From the NCBI GenBank assembly GCA_028688145.1, contig JAQTYU010000002.1, positions 310,001 to 374,000 of the forward strand: a stretch of DNA of 64,000 nucleotides, written 5' to 3'. This stretch comes from Thiotrichaceae bacterium (GTDB lineage: Bacteria > Pseudomonadota > Gammaproteobacteria > Beggiatoales > Beggiatoaceae). The notes under the pieces are model-generated. The model was not told where the DNA came from and made no database searches. It was given only the letters and a program-made list of their open reading frames with translations. Made by a program: the position numbers and the translations under genes. Positions within the stretch are counted from its first letter, which is position 1, and every line of letters begins with the position of its first letter. This document shows positions 38,312-47,460 of this stretch, in pieces.

Positions 38312-39574
38312 ATGGCAAAGAATGCTTTTTATGCCCAATCGGGTGGTGTGACTTCCGTGATTAATGCGACCGCGTGCGGAGTCTTAGAAACGGCACGGCA
38401 ACATCCTGATAAAATTGGGAAAGTCTACGCAGGGCGCAACGGCATCATCGGCGCATTGACCGAAGATTTAATCGACACCAGCTTAGAATCTGCTGCCAAC
38501 ATTGCCGCCCTACGTCACACCCCCTCAGGCGCATTCGGTTCTTGCCGCTTCAAATTGAAAGACTTAGAAAAAAGCCGCGCCGAATATGAACGTTTAATTG
38601 AAGTGTTCAAAGCGCATGATATTGGCTATTTCTTCTATAACGGTGGCGGCGACTCTCAAGACACCTCCTTAAAAGTCTCGCAAATTGGGGAAAAATTAGG
38701 CTACCCGATTACTTGTATCGGAATTCCCAAAACTGTAGATAATGATTTACCGATTACGGATACCTGCCCCGGTTTCGGTTCAGTGGCGAAATATGTCGCA
38801 GTTTCCATTCGTGAAGCCAGTTTTGACGTGATGTCGATGGCAAAAACTTCCACCAAAGTTTTCATTATGGAAGTGATGGGACGGCACGCAGGCTGGATTG
38901 CCGCAGCGGGCGGTTTAGCGGCTGAAAAACCTGAAGACGGTCCCCACATTATCCTGTTCCCCGAAATCGCTTTTAATGAAGAAGCCTTCCTCGCGAAAGT
39001 TGATGCCACGGTGAAACAATACGGCTATTGCACTATCGTGGTTTCTGAAGGCGTGAAAAATCCTGAAGGCGTATTTTTGGCCGAAGCAGGCAGTCGCGAT
39101 GCTTTCGGACATGCGCAATTAGGCGGAGTCGCGCCTGTGGTTGCTCAATTGGTGAAAAGCCGTTTAGGCTATAAATATCACTGGGCAGTGGCTGATTATT
39201 TACAACGCGCCGCCCGTCATATCGCATCAAAAACTGACGTAGAACAAGCCTATGCTTTGGGCAAAGCAGCGGTTGAATTCGCTTTGGCGGGTAAAAATGC
39301 AGTGATGCCGACCGTGGTGCGTTTGTCGGATGTGCCTTATAAATGGGAAATTGGCGCGGCGGCTTTGGCAGATGTTGCCAACGTAGAAAAGAAAATGCCT
39401 CGCGATTACATTAGCGAAGATGGTTTCGGAATTACTGAAGCTTGCCGCCGTTATTTAAGCCCGTTAATTGTGGGTGAAGATTATCCACCCTATAAAAACG
39501 GTCTACCCCAATATGTGATTTTAAATAATTTTGCCGTGCCTAAGAAATTGAGCACGGAATTCACCGTAAAATAA
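38312..39574 (+). CDS. pfp: Pyrophosphate-dependent 6-phosphofructokinase
   Basis: This enzyme interconverts fructose-6-phosphate and fructose-1,6-bisphosphate using PPi, 420 residues. PPi specificity is visible: GGGDSQD (about 111-117) carries Asp where ATP-dependent enzymes have Gly, and PKTVDNDLP (about 139) has Lys instead of Gly. The catalytic TDTCPGFGSVAKYV and MEVMGRHAGW motifs are present. It works reversibly in glycolysis and sugar-phosphate cycles. The start follows a CGGAGAAG ribosome binding site and is only 35 bases from the IS607 tnpB stop, so its native promoter region has probably been replaced or displaced. A perfect terminator separates it from hppA. Confidence 0.95.
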   Translation: MAKNAFYAQSGGVTSVINATACGVLETARQHPDKIGKVYAGRNGIIGALTEDLIDTSLESAANIAALRHTPSGAFGSCRFKLKDLEKSRAEYERLIEVFKAHDIGYFFYNGGGDSQDTSLKVSQIGEKLGYPITCIGIPKTVDNDLPITDTCPGFGSVAKYVAVSIREASFDVMSMAKTSTKVFIMEVMGRHAGWIAAAGGLAAEKPEDGPHIILFPEIAFNEEAFLAKVDATVKQYGYCTIVVSEGVKNPEGVFLAEAGSRDAFGHAQLGGVAPVVAQLVKSRLGYKYHWAVADYLQRAARHIASKTDVEQAYALGKAAVEFALAGKNAVMPTVVRLSDVPYKWEIGAAALADVANVEKKMPRDYISEDGFGITEACRRYLSPLIVGEDYPPYKNGLPQYVILNNFAVPKKLSTEFTVK

Positions 39575-39582
39575 TGCAGCGA

Positions 39583-39608
39583 TGGGGACAATATGTCCCC
39601 ATTTTTTT
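39583..39608 (+). terminator. Rho-independent terminator of pfp
   Basis: A perfect 8-bp stem (TGGGGACA / TGTCCCCA) with a 3-base loop and seven T's, 8 bases after the pfp stop. It separates pfp from hppA. Confidence 0.95.
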
Positions 39609-39775
39609 ACATAAGTTTTAGACAATCCGCTGCATTGCGCATTAAGATTCGAGGGTAAACCCGCCATCACCACAAGGAGAAAAGTTTTAACCTAAGTTCA
39701 AGTCATCACAAAGTTTGTTCAAGCAAATTTCCCGCTTTAACGACATAAAAAATTTTACCAAAGGAAGAACGTAGC

Positions 39776-41872
39776 ATGACTATAGCATTACTGTTGTTTG
39801 CGTTGTTGTGTGCAGTCGGAGCCATTGTTTACGGGGTGATTTCCATCAAGTGGATTTTGGCACAACCCGAGGGTAATCCTCGGATGAAAGAAATCGCGCA
39901 AGCGATTCAAGAAGGCGCGAATGCGTATTTAAACCGTCAATACAGCACGATTGCCGTGGTTGGGGTAATTATCACCATCATTATGGCAATTACGCTAACC
40001 GCAAAAGTCGCGATTGGTTTCGTGATTGGCGCAGTGCTTTCCGCAGCAGCGGGTTATATTGGGATGAATATTTCCGTGCGCGCTAATATTCGCACCGCAC
40101 AAGCCGCACATAATGGCTTAAATGCAGCCTTAGCCGTGGCATTTCGGGGCGGCGCAATCACAGGCATGTTGGTGGTGGGTTTAGGTTTACTCGGGGTGGC
40201 TGGCTATTATTTAACCCTGTATTTGATGGGTAATAGCCTTGCCGATTCCTTAAGTGCTTTAGTGGGTTTAGCTTTTGGTAGCTCTTTGATTTCAATCTTC
40301 GCACGGTTGGGTGGCGGGATTTTCACCAAGGGCGCAGACGTGGGCGCGGACTTAGTCGGTAAAGTAGAAGCAGGCATTCCTGAAGATGACCCCCGTAACC
40401 CCGCAGTGATTGCAGATAACGTCGGTGACAACGTGGGCGACTGTGCAGGCATGGCAGCGGATTTATTTGAAACTTACGCCGTTACGATTATTGCGACGAT
40501 GTTAGTCGGCAGTTTGTTATTTGCAAGCTCGCCAGAAATCGCAACCAAAGCGGTGTTATTACCTTTAGTTTTAGGCGGCGTTTCGATTATTGCCTCAATT
40601 GTGGGCACGTATTACGTCAAGCATCGCGAAGGCGGCAAAATTATGAACGCCTTATATCGCGGTTTAGGCGTGGCAGGCGGCATTGCTGCAATCGCATTTT
40701 TACCCGTGATTTATGGCTTGATGAGCGATGTAAGCACGGTTGGTTTAAGCGCAACAGGTTTATATATTTCTGCCTTGGTGGGTTTAGTGTTGACCGCTGC
40801 AATGGTGGTGATTACCGAATATTACACCGCGACTGAATACGCGCCCGTGCGCTCCATTGCTGAAGCTTCGACCAAAGGTCATGCCACCAATATGATTGCA
40901 GGTTTGGGGATTTCGATGAAAGCGACTGCCTTACCTGTATTAGCCGTCTGTGCCAGTATTTGGGCAGCGCATGGCTTGGCGGGTTTATACGGCATCGCAA
41001 TTGCAGCCACGGCAATGTTATCCATGACCGGGATTATTGTGGCACTCGATGCCTACGGCCCAATCACTGACAACGCAGGCGGCATTGCAGAAATGTCCAA
41101 ACTGCCTGAAAGCATTCGTCAAATTACTGATCCTTTGGATGCCGTGGGCAACACCACCAAAGCAGTGACTAAAGGCTATGCAATCGGTTCTGCGGGTTTG
41201 GCGGCTTTGGTGTTGTTTGCCGACTACACCCACAAAGTGGGCGATAAGGTGCATGATGCAGCGGTATTGAAAGGCGGCATGAGCGAAGCACAAATTCATG
41301 ATGCGGTGGTTGCAGCAACGAACTTCAACTTATCTGATCCTTTGGTGATTATTGGCTTGTTCATTGGCGGGATGATTCCTTACTTATTCGGCGCAATGGC
41401 GATGGAAGCGGTGGGACGTGCCGCAGGCAGCGTGGTTGAAGAAGTGCGTCGCCAATTCAGAGAAATCAAGGGCATTATGGAAGGTAAAACCAAGCCTGAT
41501 TATTCTAAGGCAGTGGATTTATTAACCAAATCAGCGATTAAAGAAATGTTGATTCCTTCTTTGCTGCCCGTGTTAGTGCCGATTATTGTCGGGCTGTTGC
41601 TCGGGCCTAAAGCCTTGGGCGGTTTGTTATTGGGAACGATTATCACGGGTTTATTCGTGGCAATTTCCATGACCGCAGGCGGTGGCGCTTGGGACAATGC
41701 GAAGAAATATATTGAAGATGGTCATTACGGTGGCAAGGGTTCTGATGCCCACAAAGCCGCAGTGACGGGCGATACCGTTGGCGACCCTTACAAAGATACC
41801 GCAGGGCCTGCGGTGAATCCTTTGATTAAGATCATCAATATCGTCGCTTTGTTAATCGTGCCGATACTGTAA
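39776..41872 (+). CDS. hppA: K(+)-independent proton-translocating pyrophosphatase
   Basis: This is a 698-residue membrane-bound pyrophosphatase with about 16 helices that pumps H+ with energy from PPi hydrolysis. The PPi site is visible in [20 protein letters not shown] and [19 protein letters not shown], and in the C-terminal [19 protein letters not shown]. The diagnostic motif reads [15 protein letters not shown]: Lys in place of the Ala of K(+)-dependent enzymes, so potassium-independent H+ pumping is predicted. It neighbours the PPi-dependent phosphofructokinase, which makes or uses the same substrate. The start has a ribosome binding site (AAAGGAAG), and it ends in its own terminator. 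Confidence 0.96.
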   Translation: MTIALLLFALLCAVGAIVYGVISIKWILAQPEGNPRMKEIAQAIQEGANAYLNRQYSTIAVVGVIITIIMAITLTAKVAIGFVIGAVLSAAAGYIGMNISVRANIRTAQAAHNGLNAALAVAFRGGAITGMLVVGLGLLGVAGYYLTLYLMGNSLADSLSALVGLAFGSSLISIFARLGGGIFTKGADVGADLVGKVEAGIPEDDPRNPAVIADNVGDNVGDCAGMAADLFETYAVTIIATMLVGSLLFASSPEIATKAVLLPLVLGGVSIIASIVGTYYVKHREGGKIMNALYRGLGVAGGIAAIAFLPVIYGLMSDVSTVGLSATGLYISALVGLVLTAAMVVITEYYTATEYAPVRSIAEASTKGHATNMIAGLGISMKATALPVLAVCASIWAAHGLAGLYGIAIAATAMLSMTGIIVALDAYGPITDNAGGIAEMSKLPESIRQITDPLDAVGNTTKAVTKGYAIGSAGLAALVLFADYTHKVGDKVHDAAVLKGGMSEAQIHDAVVAATNFNLSDPLVIIGLFIGGMIPYLFGAMAMEAVGRAAGSVVEEVRRQFREIKGIMEGKTKPDYSKAVDLLTKSAIKEMLIPSLLPVLVPIIVGLLLGPKALGGLLLGTIITGLFVAISMTAGGGAWDNAKKYIEDGHYGGKGSDAHKAAVTGDTVGDPYKDTAGPAVNPLIKIINIVALLIVPIL

Positions 41873-41894
41873 ATACGAAATCGTTGTAACCATC

Positions 41895-41931
41895 AATAAG
41901 GACTGTGCACTTTGCCAGTCCTTATTCTTTT
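41895..41931 (+). terminator. Rho-independent terminator of hppA
   Basis: An 11-bp perfect stem (AATAAGGACTG / CAGTCCTTATT) with a 10-base loop, followed by CTTTTT. Confidence 0.9.
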
Positions 41932-42030
41932 TGGGGTGTATTATGTAAAAACCAGCTAATGCTTTAGTGGCTTTATTGAATAAGGCATGTTCATAGATTA
42001 GAATCCAAGATTTTACTAAAAGGCATTTAA

Positions 42031-44085
42031 ATGAAAGCAGAACAAACAGATTTAGGTACATTATTGGGTGGCAGCAATCAACAATTTATTGTGCCCTTAT
42101 TTCAGCGAACCTATAGTTGGAATAAAAAAGAATGGCAGGATTTATGGGATGATTTAAATGAGCTACTAGATGACGAAGGAAAGAGTAGACATTTTTTGGG
42201 TTCAATAGTCACAATTCCAACAAGTGCTCAACCTCATAAAATTAAACAGTATTTATTAATTGATGGTCAGCAACGCCTGACAACATTATTTATTTTGTTA
42301 GCATTGATTAGAAATAAAACTAAAGAGTCATCACTTGCAGAAGAAATTTATGATCAGCAACTGATCAATAAATATGCGACTACTAGATCCGCTAACTGTC
42401 ACAGTGAAAAGTTTTATCGATTAAAACCTACACAAAAAGACTGTGCAGCATTTTGGGCACTTATGCCTAGCACACTTCCAGAAGAAGGCAGTACTTTTTC
42501 GGATGAATTTAAAGATAGCGCAATTATACATTGTTACCGCTTCTTTGAAAGAAAGCTGCATAAAGTTGATTTGGAACAGTTCTACAATGCAATTACCCAA
42601 CAACTTGTTGTTGTAAGCATTACTTTAGATACTGATGAAAATCCCTATTTAGTTTTTGAAAGCCTCAACGCGCGTGGAAAACCGCTGACACAAGCAGATT
42701 TGGTGCGTAACTATTTTTTTATGAACATCACTGATAATCAACAAACTGAAGCATTTGAAGATTATTGGAAACCAATGCAAGATACCTTAGGTGATAGTCT
42801 CACTGAATATATCCGCCACTACCTGATAGCAGTTAGAGAAACCGATGTAAAAAGCCAAGAAGTTTACATGACGCTCAAAAAGCATATTGAAGATAATAAG
42901 CTGGGTACTATTCAAAGTTTAAAAGAGCTTGCATCATATGCAAAATACTATTGTAATATCTTAGCTCCACAACATGAATTATCCAGCATTATTCAAAAAG
43001 CGTTGGCTCGTCTCAAACGCCTTGAAGTCACGGTTTCATATCCCTTTATCATCAAGTGTTATGATGATTATGCGCATCAAAAACTGAACGAGAACAATTT
43101 TGCCAAAATTTTAGGGCTGATTGAGAACCTAGTCATTCGTCGCTCCATTTGTAACATGGCGAGACAGGGATTAAACAAAAAATTTCCTAACTTATATCGA
43201 GAAGCTAAACAGTCATCCCCAACAAATTTGGTAAAGGGCGTTGCTAATATATTGCAATCAATGGGATATCCAAGTGATGATGATTTTAAAGAAGCACTGA
43301 AGATAGCTAATCTTTATAATCCGTCTGTGGGTCGTGAATTAGCAAGAGAAAAAACCAAACTTATCTTGGAATCTCTAGAAGACAGCTATGGACATAAGGA
43401 AGTCGTAAATTTGTCAGCGTTGACAATTGAGCATGTTATGCCCCAAAGCATTGAAAAGAATGCGTGGTGGAAGGAACATATCGGGGAAGATTGGGAAAGT
43501 ATACATACCTCATATTTGCATACATTAGGAAATCTGACCCTAACAGGCTATAACGCCGAAATGTCTAATAGCGAGTTTTCTAAGAAAAAACTTTGGTTAG
43601 AACAGAGTCATATAGAGTTAAATCGTTATTTTGATAGAATTTATGAATGGAAAGAAGTACAAATTGTGCAACGAACAGAATATTTGGTAGAACGGGCTCT
43701 TAAAGTTTGGTCGAATTTTGGCGACGGCACATTACCCTCACTGATTAAAAAAAATCATGGAGTTGCAGGTACAAAACCTTTTACATTAACTTTAAAAGGG
43801 AAAGAGCAACCTGTGGAGTTTTGGAAGGATGTACTCATTGCCACGTTAGAGTTCTTAATTACGGAAGATGTCAATTTTGAAGAGTTAGCGGAAGACTTTC
43901 CAGGTTTAATCGCTAAAAATGCTTTTAAGCGTCCGATCCCATTGTCTAATCAATACTATGTGAATCTACCTGCACAAGCGGAACGGGTATACCATTTGTG
44001 CCAACAACTCATGGAGTTTGCGGGCTACGCTTCGGAAGATTGGAACGTTGAGTACAAAAGCAATGCTAAAGTGGCGCAGACTTAA
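42031..44085 (+). CDS. GmrSD-type restriction protein (DUF262 + DUF1524)
   Basis: This is a 684-residue protein with both halves of the GmrS-GmrD type IV restriction system in one chain. The N-terminal DUF262 domain (about 10-230) has FQRTYSWNKKEWQDLWDDL and the ParB-like IDGQQRLTTLFILLALI. The HNH-like DUF1524 nuclease (about 430-550) has LTIEHVMPQS and YLHTLGNLTLTGYN. A further about 100-residue C-terminal domain (FTLTLKGKEQPVEFWKDVLI) is not one I recognise by name. Such proteins attack modified phage DNA. It stands alone, and the AT-richer composition of this gene compared with neighbours suggests acquisition. It ends in a strong terminator. Confidence 0.88.
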   Translation: MKAEQTDLGTLLGGSNQQFIVPLFQRTYSWNKKEWQDLWDDLNELLDDEGKSRHFLGSIVTIPTSAQPHKIKQYLLIDGQQRLTTLFILLALIRNKTKESSLAEEIYDQQLINKYATTRSANCHSEKFYRLKPTQKDCAAFWALMPSTLPEEGSTFSDEFKDSAIIHCYRFFERKLHKVDLEQFYNAITQQLVVVSITLDTDENPYLVFESLNARGKPLTQADLVRNYFFMNITDNQQTEAFEDYWKPMQDTLGDSLTEYIRHYLIAVRETDVKSQEVYMTLKKHIEDNKLGTIQSLKELASYAKYYCNILAPQHELSSIIQKALARLKRLEVTVSYPFIIKCYDDYAHQKLNENNFAKILGLIENLVIRRSICNMARQGLNKKFPNLYREAKQSSPTNLVKGVANILQSMGYPSDDDFKEALKIANLYNPSVGRELAREKTKLILESLEDSYGHKEVVNLSALTIEHVMPQSIEKNAWWKEHIGEDWESIHTSYLHTLGNLTLTGYNAEMSNSEFSKKKLWLEQSHIELNRYFDRIYEWKEVQIVQRTEYLVERALKVWSNFGDGTLPSLIKKNHGVAGTKPFTLTLKGKEQPVEFWKDVLIATLEFLITEDVNFEELAEDFPGLIAKNAFKRPIPLSNQYYVNLPAQAERVYHLCQQLMEFAGYASEDWNVEYKSNAKVAQT

Positions 44086-44144
44086 ACTCCCTTTTATTTT
44101 TAGCGCAGTTGGAATGAGAACGAGATTTACCTAGTTGTTATTTC

Positions 44145-44179
44145 AGCCCCTGATGCAATCTGTATGAGGGGCTTTTTTT
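44145..44179 (+). terminator. Rho-independent terminator of the GmrSD gene
   Basis: A 7-bp stem (AGCCCCT / AGGGGCT), 15-base loop and seven T's, about 60 bases after the stop. Confidence 0.9.
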
Positions 44180-44210
44180 ATGGGATTAGCTGCGTCATTC
44201 ACTAAGCTGA

Positions 44211-44232
44211 GCTGAGTTCAGGATAAGGAAGG
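44211..44232. repeat. Vestige of a MITE end
   Basis: GCTGAGTTCAGGATAAGGAA resembles the terminal repeat of the MITEs at 25255 and 51313 with a single substitution in the core. The rest of the element is absent. Confidence 0.4.
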
Positions 44233-44324
44233 TAAGCTATACAAAATCTGAGAAGATATTAACGTCGCTACTTATGATCTTTGCTTTAGCCTTCAATCCT
44301 TTAGTTAAAACCCAATCATAGTTA

Positions 44325-45020
44325 TTACTGTGTCCACGGCATAAACGGACGCATTCCCCACATCACAGGGGAAATAGTGTTGGACATATTGCCCACATCA
44401 CGACTCATATATTGCACGCCTTTATCCATTGAAACTGTCGCATAGCGCATATAACGCACGTCTTCCACCATCGATTGCATACTAGAACGCATCAAGCCCA
44501 TATCTTTTGACATTGTACCCATGTCGGTGTGCATAGCGTGCATATCTTGAGACATGGTCAGCATGTTTTGACTCATTTGCGCCATATTTTGCGACATCAG
44601 TTTCATGTTCTCATCCATGCTCGCCATGTGAGTTGCCATGCCCTTCATATCGGTTTTCATACTGCCCATTTCACCCTGCATAGCGTGCATATCGTCTTTC
44701 ATGCTGCTCATGGAAGTGTCCATTGAATGGATGACATAAAACATTTCTCCAATCAACGCCAAGATCATCAACACCACGGGAATTGCCAGTATTTTTAAAA
44801 TAGAAAACAGCTTAGCATGAGCCCGAAACTGTTTATTGTGCAATCGCCAACGCTCACTACTTTTCGCATGACGCTTTTCTACCAGCGCGGTATAGGCTTG
44901 ATCGCGCAACGTATTTTGTGCATTCATTTCTGTGAAAACGTGCTGTAAATCAGTTAAAAGCTTTTCTAAAACGACTTGTTGCATAGGGTCTGTGGGCGGA
45001 GGCGTGACAGCATCGGTCAT
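44325..45020 (-). CDS. Membrane protein with methionine-heptad coiled coil
   Basis: This is a 231-residue hypothetical membrane protein. A soluble N-terminal helix-rich part (about 1-70, QVVLEKLLTDLQHVFTEMNA) is followed by one membrane helix (about 71-95, LKILAIPVVLMILALIGEMF), then about 110 residues with Met at nearly every third or fourth position (MSSMKDDMHAMQGEMGSMKT, MSQNMAQMSQNMLTMSQDMH), i.e. a regular a/d heptad of Met. The C-terminus ends MWGMRPFMPWTQ. The coiled coil would be on the opposite side of the membrane from the N-terminus. I recognise no family. It is transcribed alone, facing the GmrSD terminator. Confidence 0.8.
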   Translation of the reverse strand: MTDAVTPPPTDPMQQVVLEKLLTDLQHVFTEMNAQNTLRDQAYTALVEKRHAKSSERWRLHNKQFRAHAKLFSILKILAIPVVLMILALIGEMFYVIHSMDTSMSSMKDDMHAMQGEMGSMKTDMKGMATHMASMDENMKLMSQNMAQMSQNMLTMSQDMHAMHTDMGTMSKDMGLMRSSMQSMVEDVRYMRYATVSMDKGVQYMSRDVGNMSNTISPVMWGMRPFMPWTQ

Positions 45021-45109
45021 TATCGGGCTACCTTAATGGAGGGAAAAGATAGTAATTGTTGTAGGATTTTAAAGTGAAATCAGCTTCAATAAGCATATTC
45101 GCAAATAAT

Positions 45110-45168
45110 GTTTCAATCCACACCCAACCTCATCCGTCAGGTGAACCTCACCGACGGATAGAGGTTAG
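45110..45168. repeat. Dispersed repeat F, copy 2 with hairpin
   Basis: TTTCAATCCACACCCAACCT then a hairpin AACCTCATCCGTC ... GACGGATAGAGGTT (13 bases on each arm with small mismatches). It matches 15680-15748. The remainder of 45021-45460 shows no gene; promoters for both divergent neighbours must be here. Confidence 0.65.
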
Positions 45169-45460
45169 TTAATGGATTGTTCCTCCCTGTGAATGAGGAA
45201 TTTACCGTAAAGGATAACGATACTGGCATCTTGTTGTCAAAACTTAAAAATCCTAAAAGAGACGGTTTCAAACCAGCAAGGAAATCTGATGAATCGTAAT
45301 CGGTAACTTAGAATTTAAGGGCGTTTTTAAGTATTACGTAACATTAGGAGAATCCTAATTCAGAAATGCTCTGGCACTGCCTGAGTTTTTAATCATTAAA
45401 GTCCCCTTTTCAAAAATGTATAATGTTAATGACACAACGATTTAAACACAGGAGTGGGCA

Positions 45461-46477
45461 ATGAATATCATTGCAAATTTCAGTCTGGTTTTAGCCTTTT
45501 CCCTGTCCGCCACCCTCAGCGAATTTTGGCAAGCTTTGCCCTTTAATCAAAACCCGCCACCGATGCCTAAACTGCAAGGCTATGTCGAAGGTGAATATAC
45601 TTATCTCACTGCCGCCACCGCAGGCACCTTGCGAAGCTTAAAAGTGCAACGGGGCAGCGCGGTAAAAATGGGAGATTTATTATTTCAACTCGACCCCGAA
45701 CCCGAAGCCAGCGCGTTGCGAGAAGCCGAACAGCGCGTGTTTGCCGCCCAAGCGCGTTTAAAAGATTTACGCAAAGGTTTACGCCCCTCAGAAATTAATG
45801 CCTTAGAAGCCCAGCAAAAACAAATCCAAGCCGATTTAGCATTTTCCCTTAAAGAATTAGCACGTTATGAACATTTACTGGCAAAAAAAGCCATCCCGCG
45901 TGAAAACGTAGATACCCAACAAACCACCGTGCAACGCAACCAAGCACGGCTGGCTGAAATTCAGGCGCAATTAACCACCGCAAAAATTGGTGGCAGAAAT
46001 GATGCGATTATCGCCTTAGAAGCGGACAGCGCGGCAGCCCAAGCCACTTTGGAAAAAACGCGTTGGAGTTTGCAACAAAAACAAGTGACTACACCAGTTT
46101 CGGGCACTGTCACCGAAGTGTTTCGCTATCCTGGTGAATGGGTGGCGGTGGGAAATCCCGTGCTGGCGGTGCTCGCGCCCGAACGGGTGAAATTGCGTTT
46201 TTTCGTGCCTGAGTCCAAATTAGGCGCGTTGCAACTGGGACAAGTGCTGCGTTTTCAATGTGATGCTTGCCCTGAAAATTGGAGTGCACCCATTAGCTAC
46301 ATCGCGCCCAAAGCCGAATACACCCCGCCGATTGTGTACAGCCAAGACAACCGCAGCAAATGGGTGTTTCTGGTCGAAGCGATTCCCAAGCCCGAAATTG
46401 CCGCACGTTTGCATGTTGGGCAGGCGGTGGATGTGGAATTTCTACCCGCTGCTAAAACGCAATCAGGTGAAAGATGA
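45461..46477 (+). CDS. HlyD-family membrane fusion protein
   Basis: This is a 338-residue periplasmic adaptor of the YbhG/HlyD class. An N-terminal signal or anchor (NIIANFSLVLAFSLSATLSE), a biotinyl-lipoyl half (YVEGEYTYLTAATAGTLRSL), a coiled-coil hairpin (about 90-205; AEQRVFAAQARLKDLRKGLR), the second lipoyl half (TTPVSGTVTEVFRYPGEWV) and a beta-barrel domain follow in order. It overlaps the ABC ATPase gene by 4 bases. Together they would form part of a drug or lipid efflux pump with TolC, but the membrane permeases are missing from the locus. Confidence 0.88.
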   Translation: MNIIANFSLVLAFSLSATLSEFWQALPFNQNPPPMPKLQGYVEGEYTYLTAATAGTLRSLKVQRGSAVKMGDLLFQLDPEPEASALREAEQRVFAAQARLKDLRKGLRPSEINALEAQQKQIQADLAFSLKELARYEHLLAKKAIPRENVDTQQTTVQRNQARLAEIQAQLTTAKIGGRNDAIIALEADSAAAQATLEKTRWSLQQKQVTTPVSGTVTEVFRYPGEWVAVGNPVLAVLAPERVKLRFFVPESKLGALQLGQVLRFQCDACPENWSAPISYIAPKAEYTPPIVYSQDNRSKWVFLVEAIPKPEIAARLHVGQAVDVEFLPAAKTQSGER

Positions 46478-47400
46478 GTAAGGAATTCGTGATTGAAGTC
46501 AGCGGCTTGTGTAAAAGTTTTGGCAAGCGGCGCGTGGTGAATAATTTGGCGTTGAAAGTGCGGCGCGGAGAAATTTACGGTTTTCTCGGTCCTAATGGCA
46601 GCGGTAAAACCACCACGATCCGCATGATGTGCGGCTTGCTGACCCCTGATGCGGGTTCGGGACAATGTTTGGGCTATGATATTTTGACCCAGTCCGCTCA
46701 GATTAAGCGGCATGTGGGTTATATGACCCAAAAATTTACCCTGTATGAAGATTTAACCATTCGGGAAAATTTGGATTTTGTGGCGCGGGTGTATGGCATG
46801 GAACACCGCCGCGAGCGGGTTACGGCAAGTTTAGAGCGTTTGGGTTTATTGGCGCGGGCAAACCAATTGGCGGGCGTGCTCTCGGGCGGTTGGAAACAGC
46901 GTTTAGCTTTGGCTGCCTGTTTATTGCACGACCCGCAAGTTTTATTGCTCGACGAACCCACGGCTGGCGTTGACCCGACCGCACGCCGCGATTTTTGGGA
47001 ACAAATTCACCAACTGGCAGCGGAAGGCATGACTACTTTGGTGAGCACGCATTATATGGACGAGGCGGAACGTTGCCATCGCTTGGCGTATATCGCTTAT
47101 GGAAATTTGTTGGCGGATGGTACGGTATCGGAGGTGATTGCCCGTTCTGCATTAACCACATGGGTGGTGAGCGGCACGCAGTTGTGGGAATTGCAAACAC
47201 GGCTTAAAAATTTGGTAGGCATTGAACAGGCGGTTGCCTTTGGAACGAAATTGCATATTTCAGGACATGATGCCGCACAAATGCAACGCAGCCTTAGCCC
47301 GTATTTTCAAGATGCGCGTTATCACTGGGAATTGACGACACCGAATTTAGAAGATGTCTTTATTAGTTTGATGGGGCAGGCGAAAGACACAAGTTTGTGA
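46474..47400 (+). CDS. ABC transporter ATP-binding protein (YbhF/CcmA-like)
   Basis: This 308-residue ATPase carries Walker A (GPNGSGKTT), signature (LSGGWKQRLALAACLLH), Walker B (VLLLDEPTAGVD) and the H-loop (STHYMDEAERC). The short C-terminal tail after residue 230 fits multidrug-type ABC-2 exporters. In E. coli YbhF has two such domains; here there is one. In related operons an ABC-2 permease pair follows, but the stop here is followed by a repeat and a convergent gene, so the operon is truncated or its permeases are elsewhere. Confidence 0.9.
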   Translation: MSKEFVIEVSGLCKSFGKRRVVNNLALKVRRGEIYGFLGPNGSGKTTTIRMMCGLLTPDAGSGQCLGYDILTQSAQIKRHVGYMTQKFTLYEDLTIRENLDFVARVYGMEHRRERVTASLERLGLLARANQLAGVLSGGWKQRLALAACLLHDPQVLLLDEPTAGVDPTARRDFWEQIHQLAAEGMTTLVSTHYMDEAERCHRLAYIAYGNLLADGTVSEVIARSALTTWVVSGTQLWELQTRLKNLVGIEQAVAFGTKLHISGHDAAQMQRSLSPYFQDARYHWELTTPNLEDVFISLMGQAKDTSL

Positions 47401-47406
47401 GTTTTC

Positions 47407-47460
47407 ACTGCGCCCACAATCCTCTTAACGAGCTGAAGATAAACATTTTTAGGGGCGCAA
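47407..47460. repeat. Shortened 82-bp-type palindromic repeat
   Basis: ACTGCGCCCACAATCCTCTT at the left, ATTTTTAGGGGCGCAA at the right, internal part deleted. On the minus strand it reads TTGCGCCCCTAA, which is the end of the tsaC gene including its stop codon. Confidence 0.65.
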
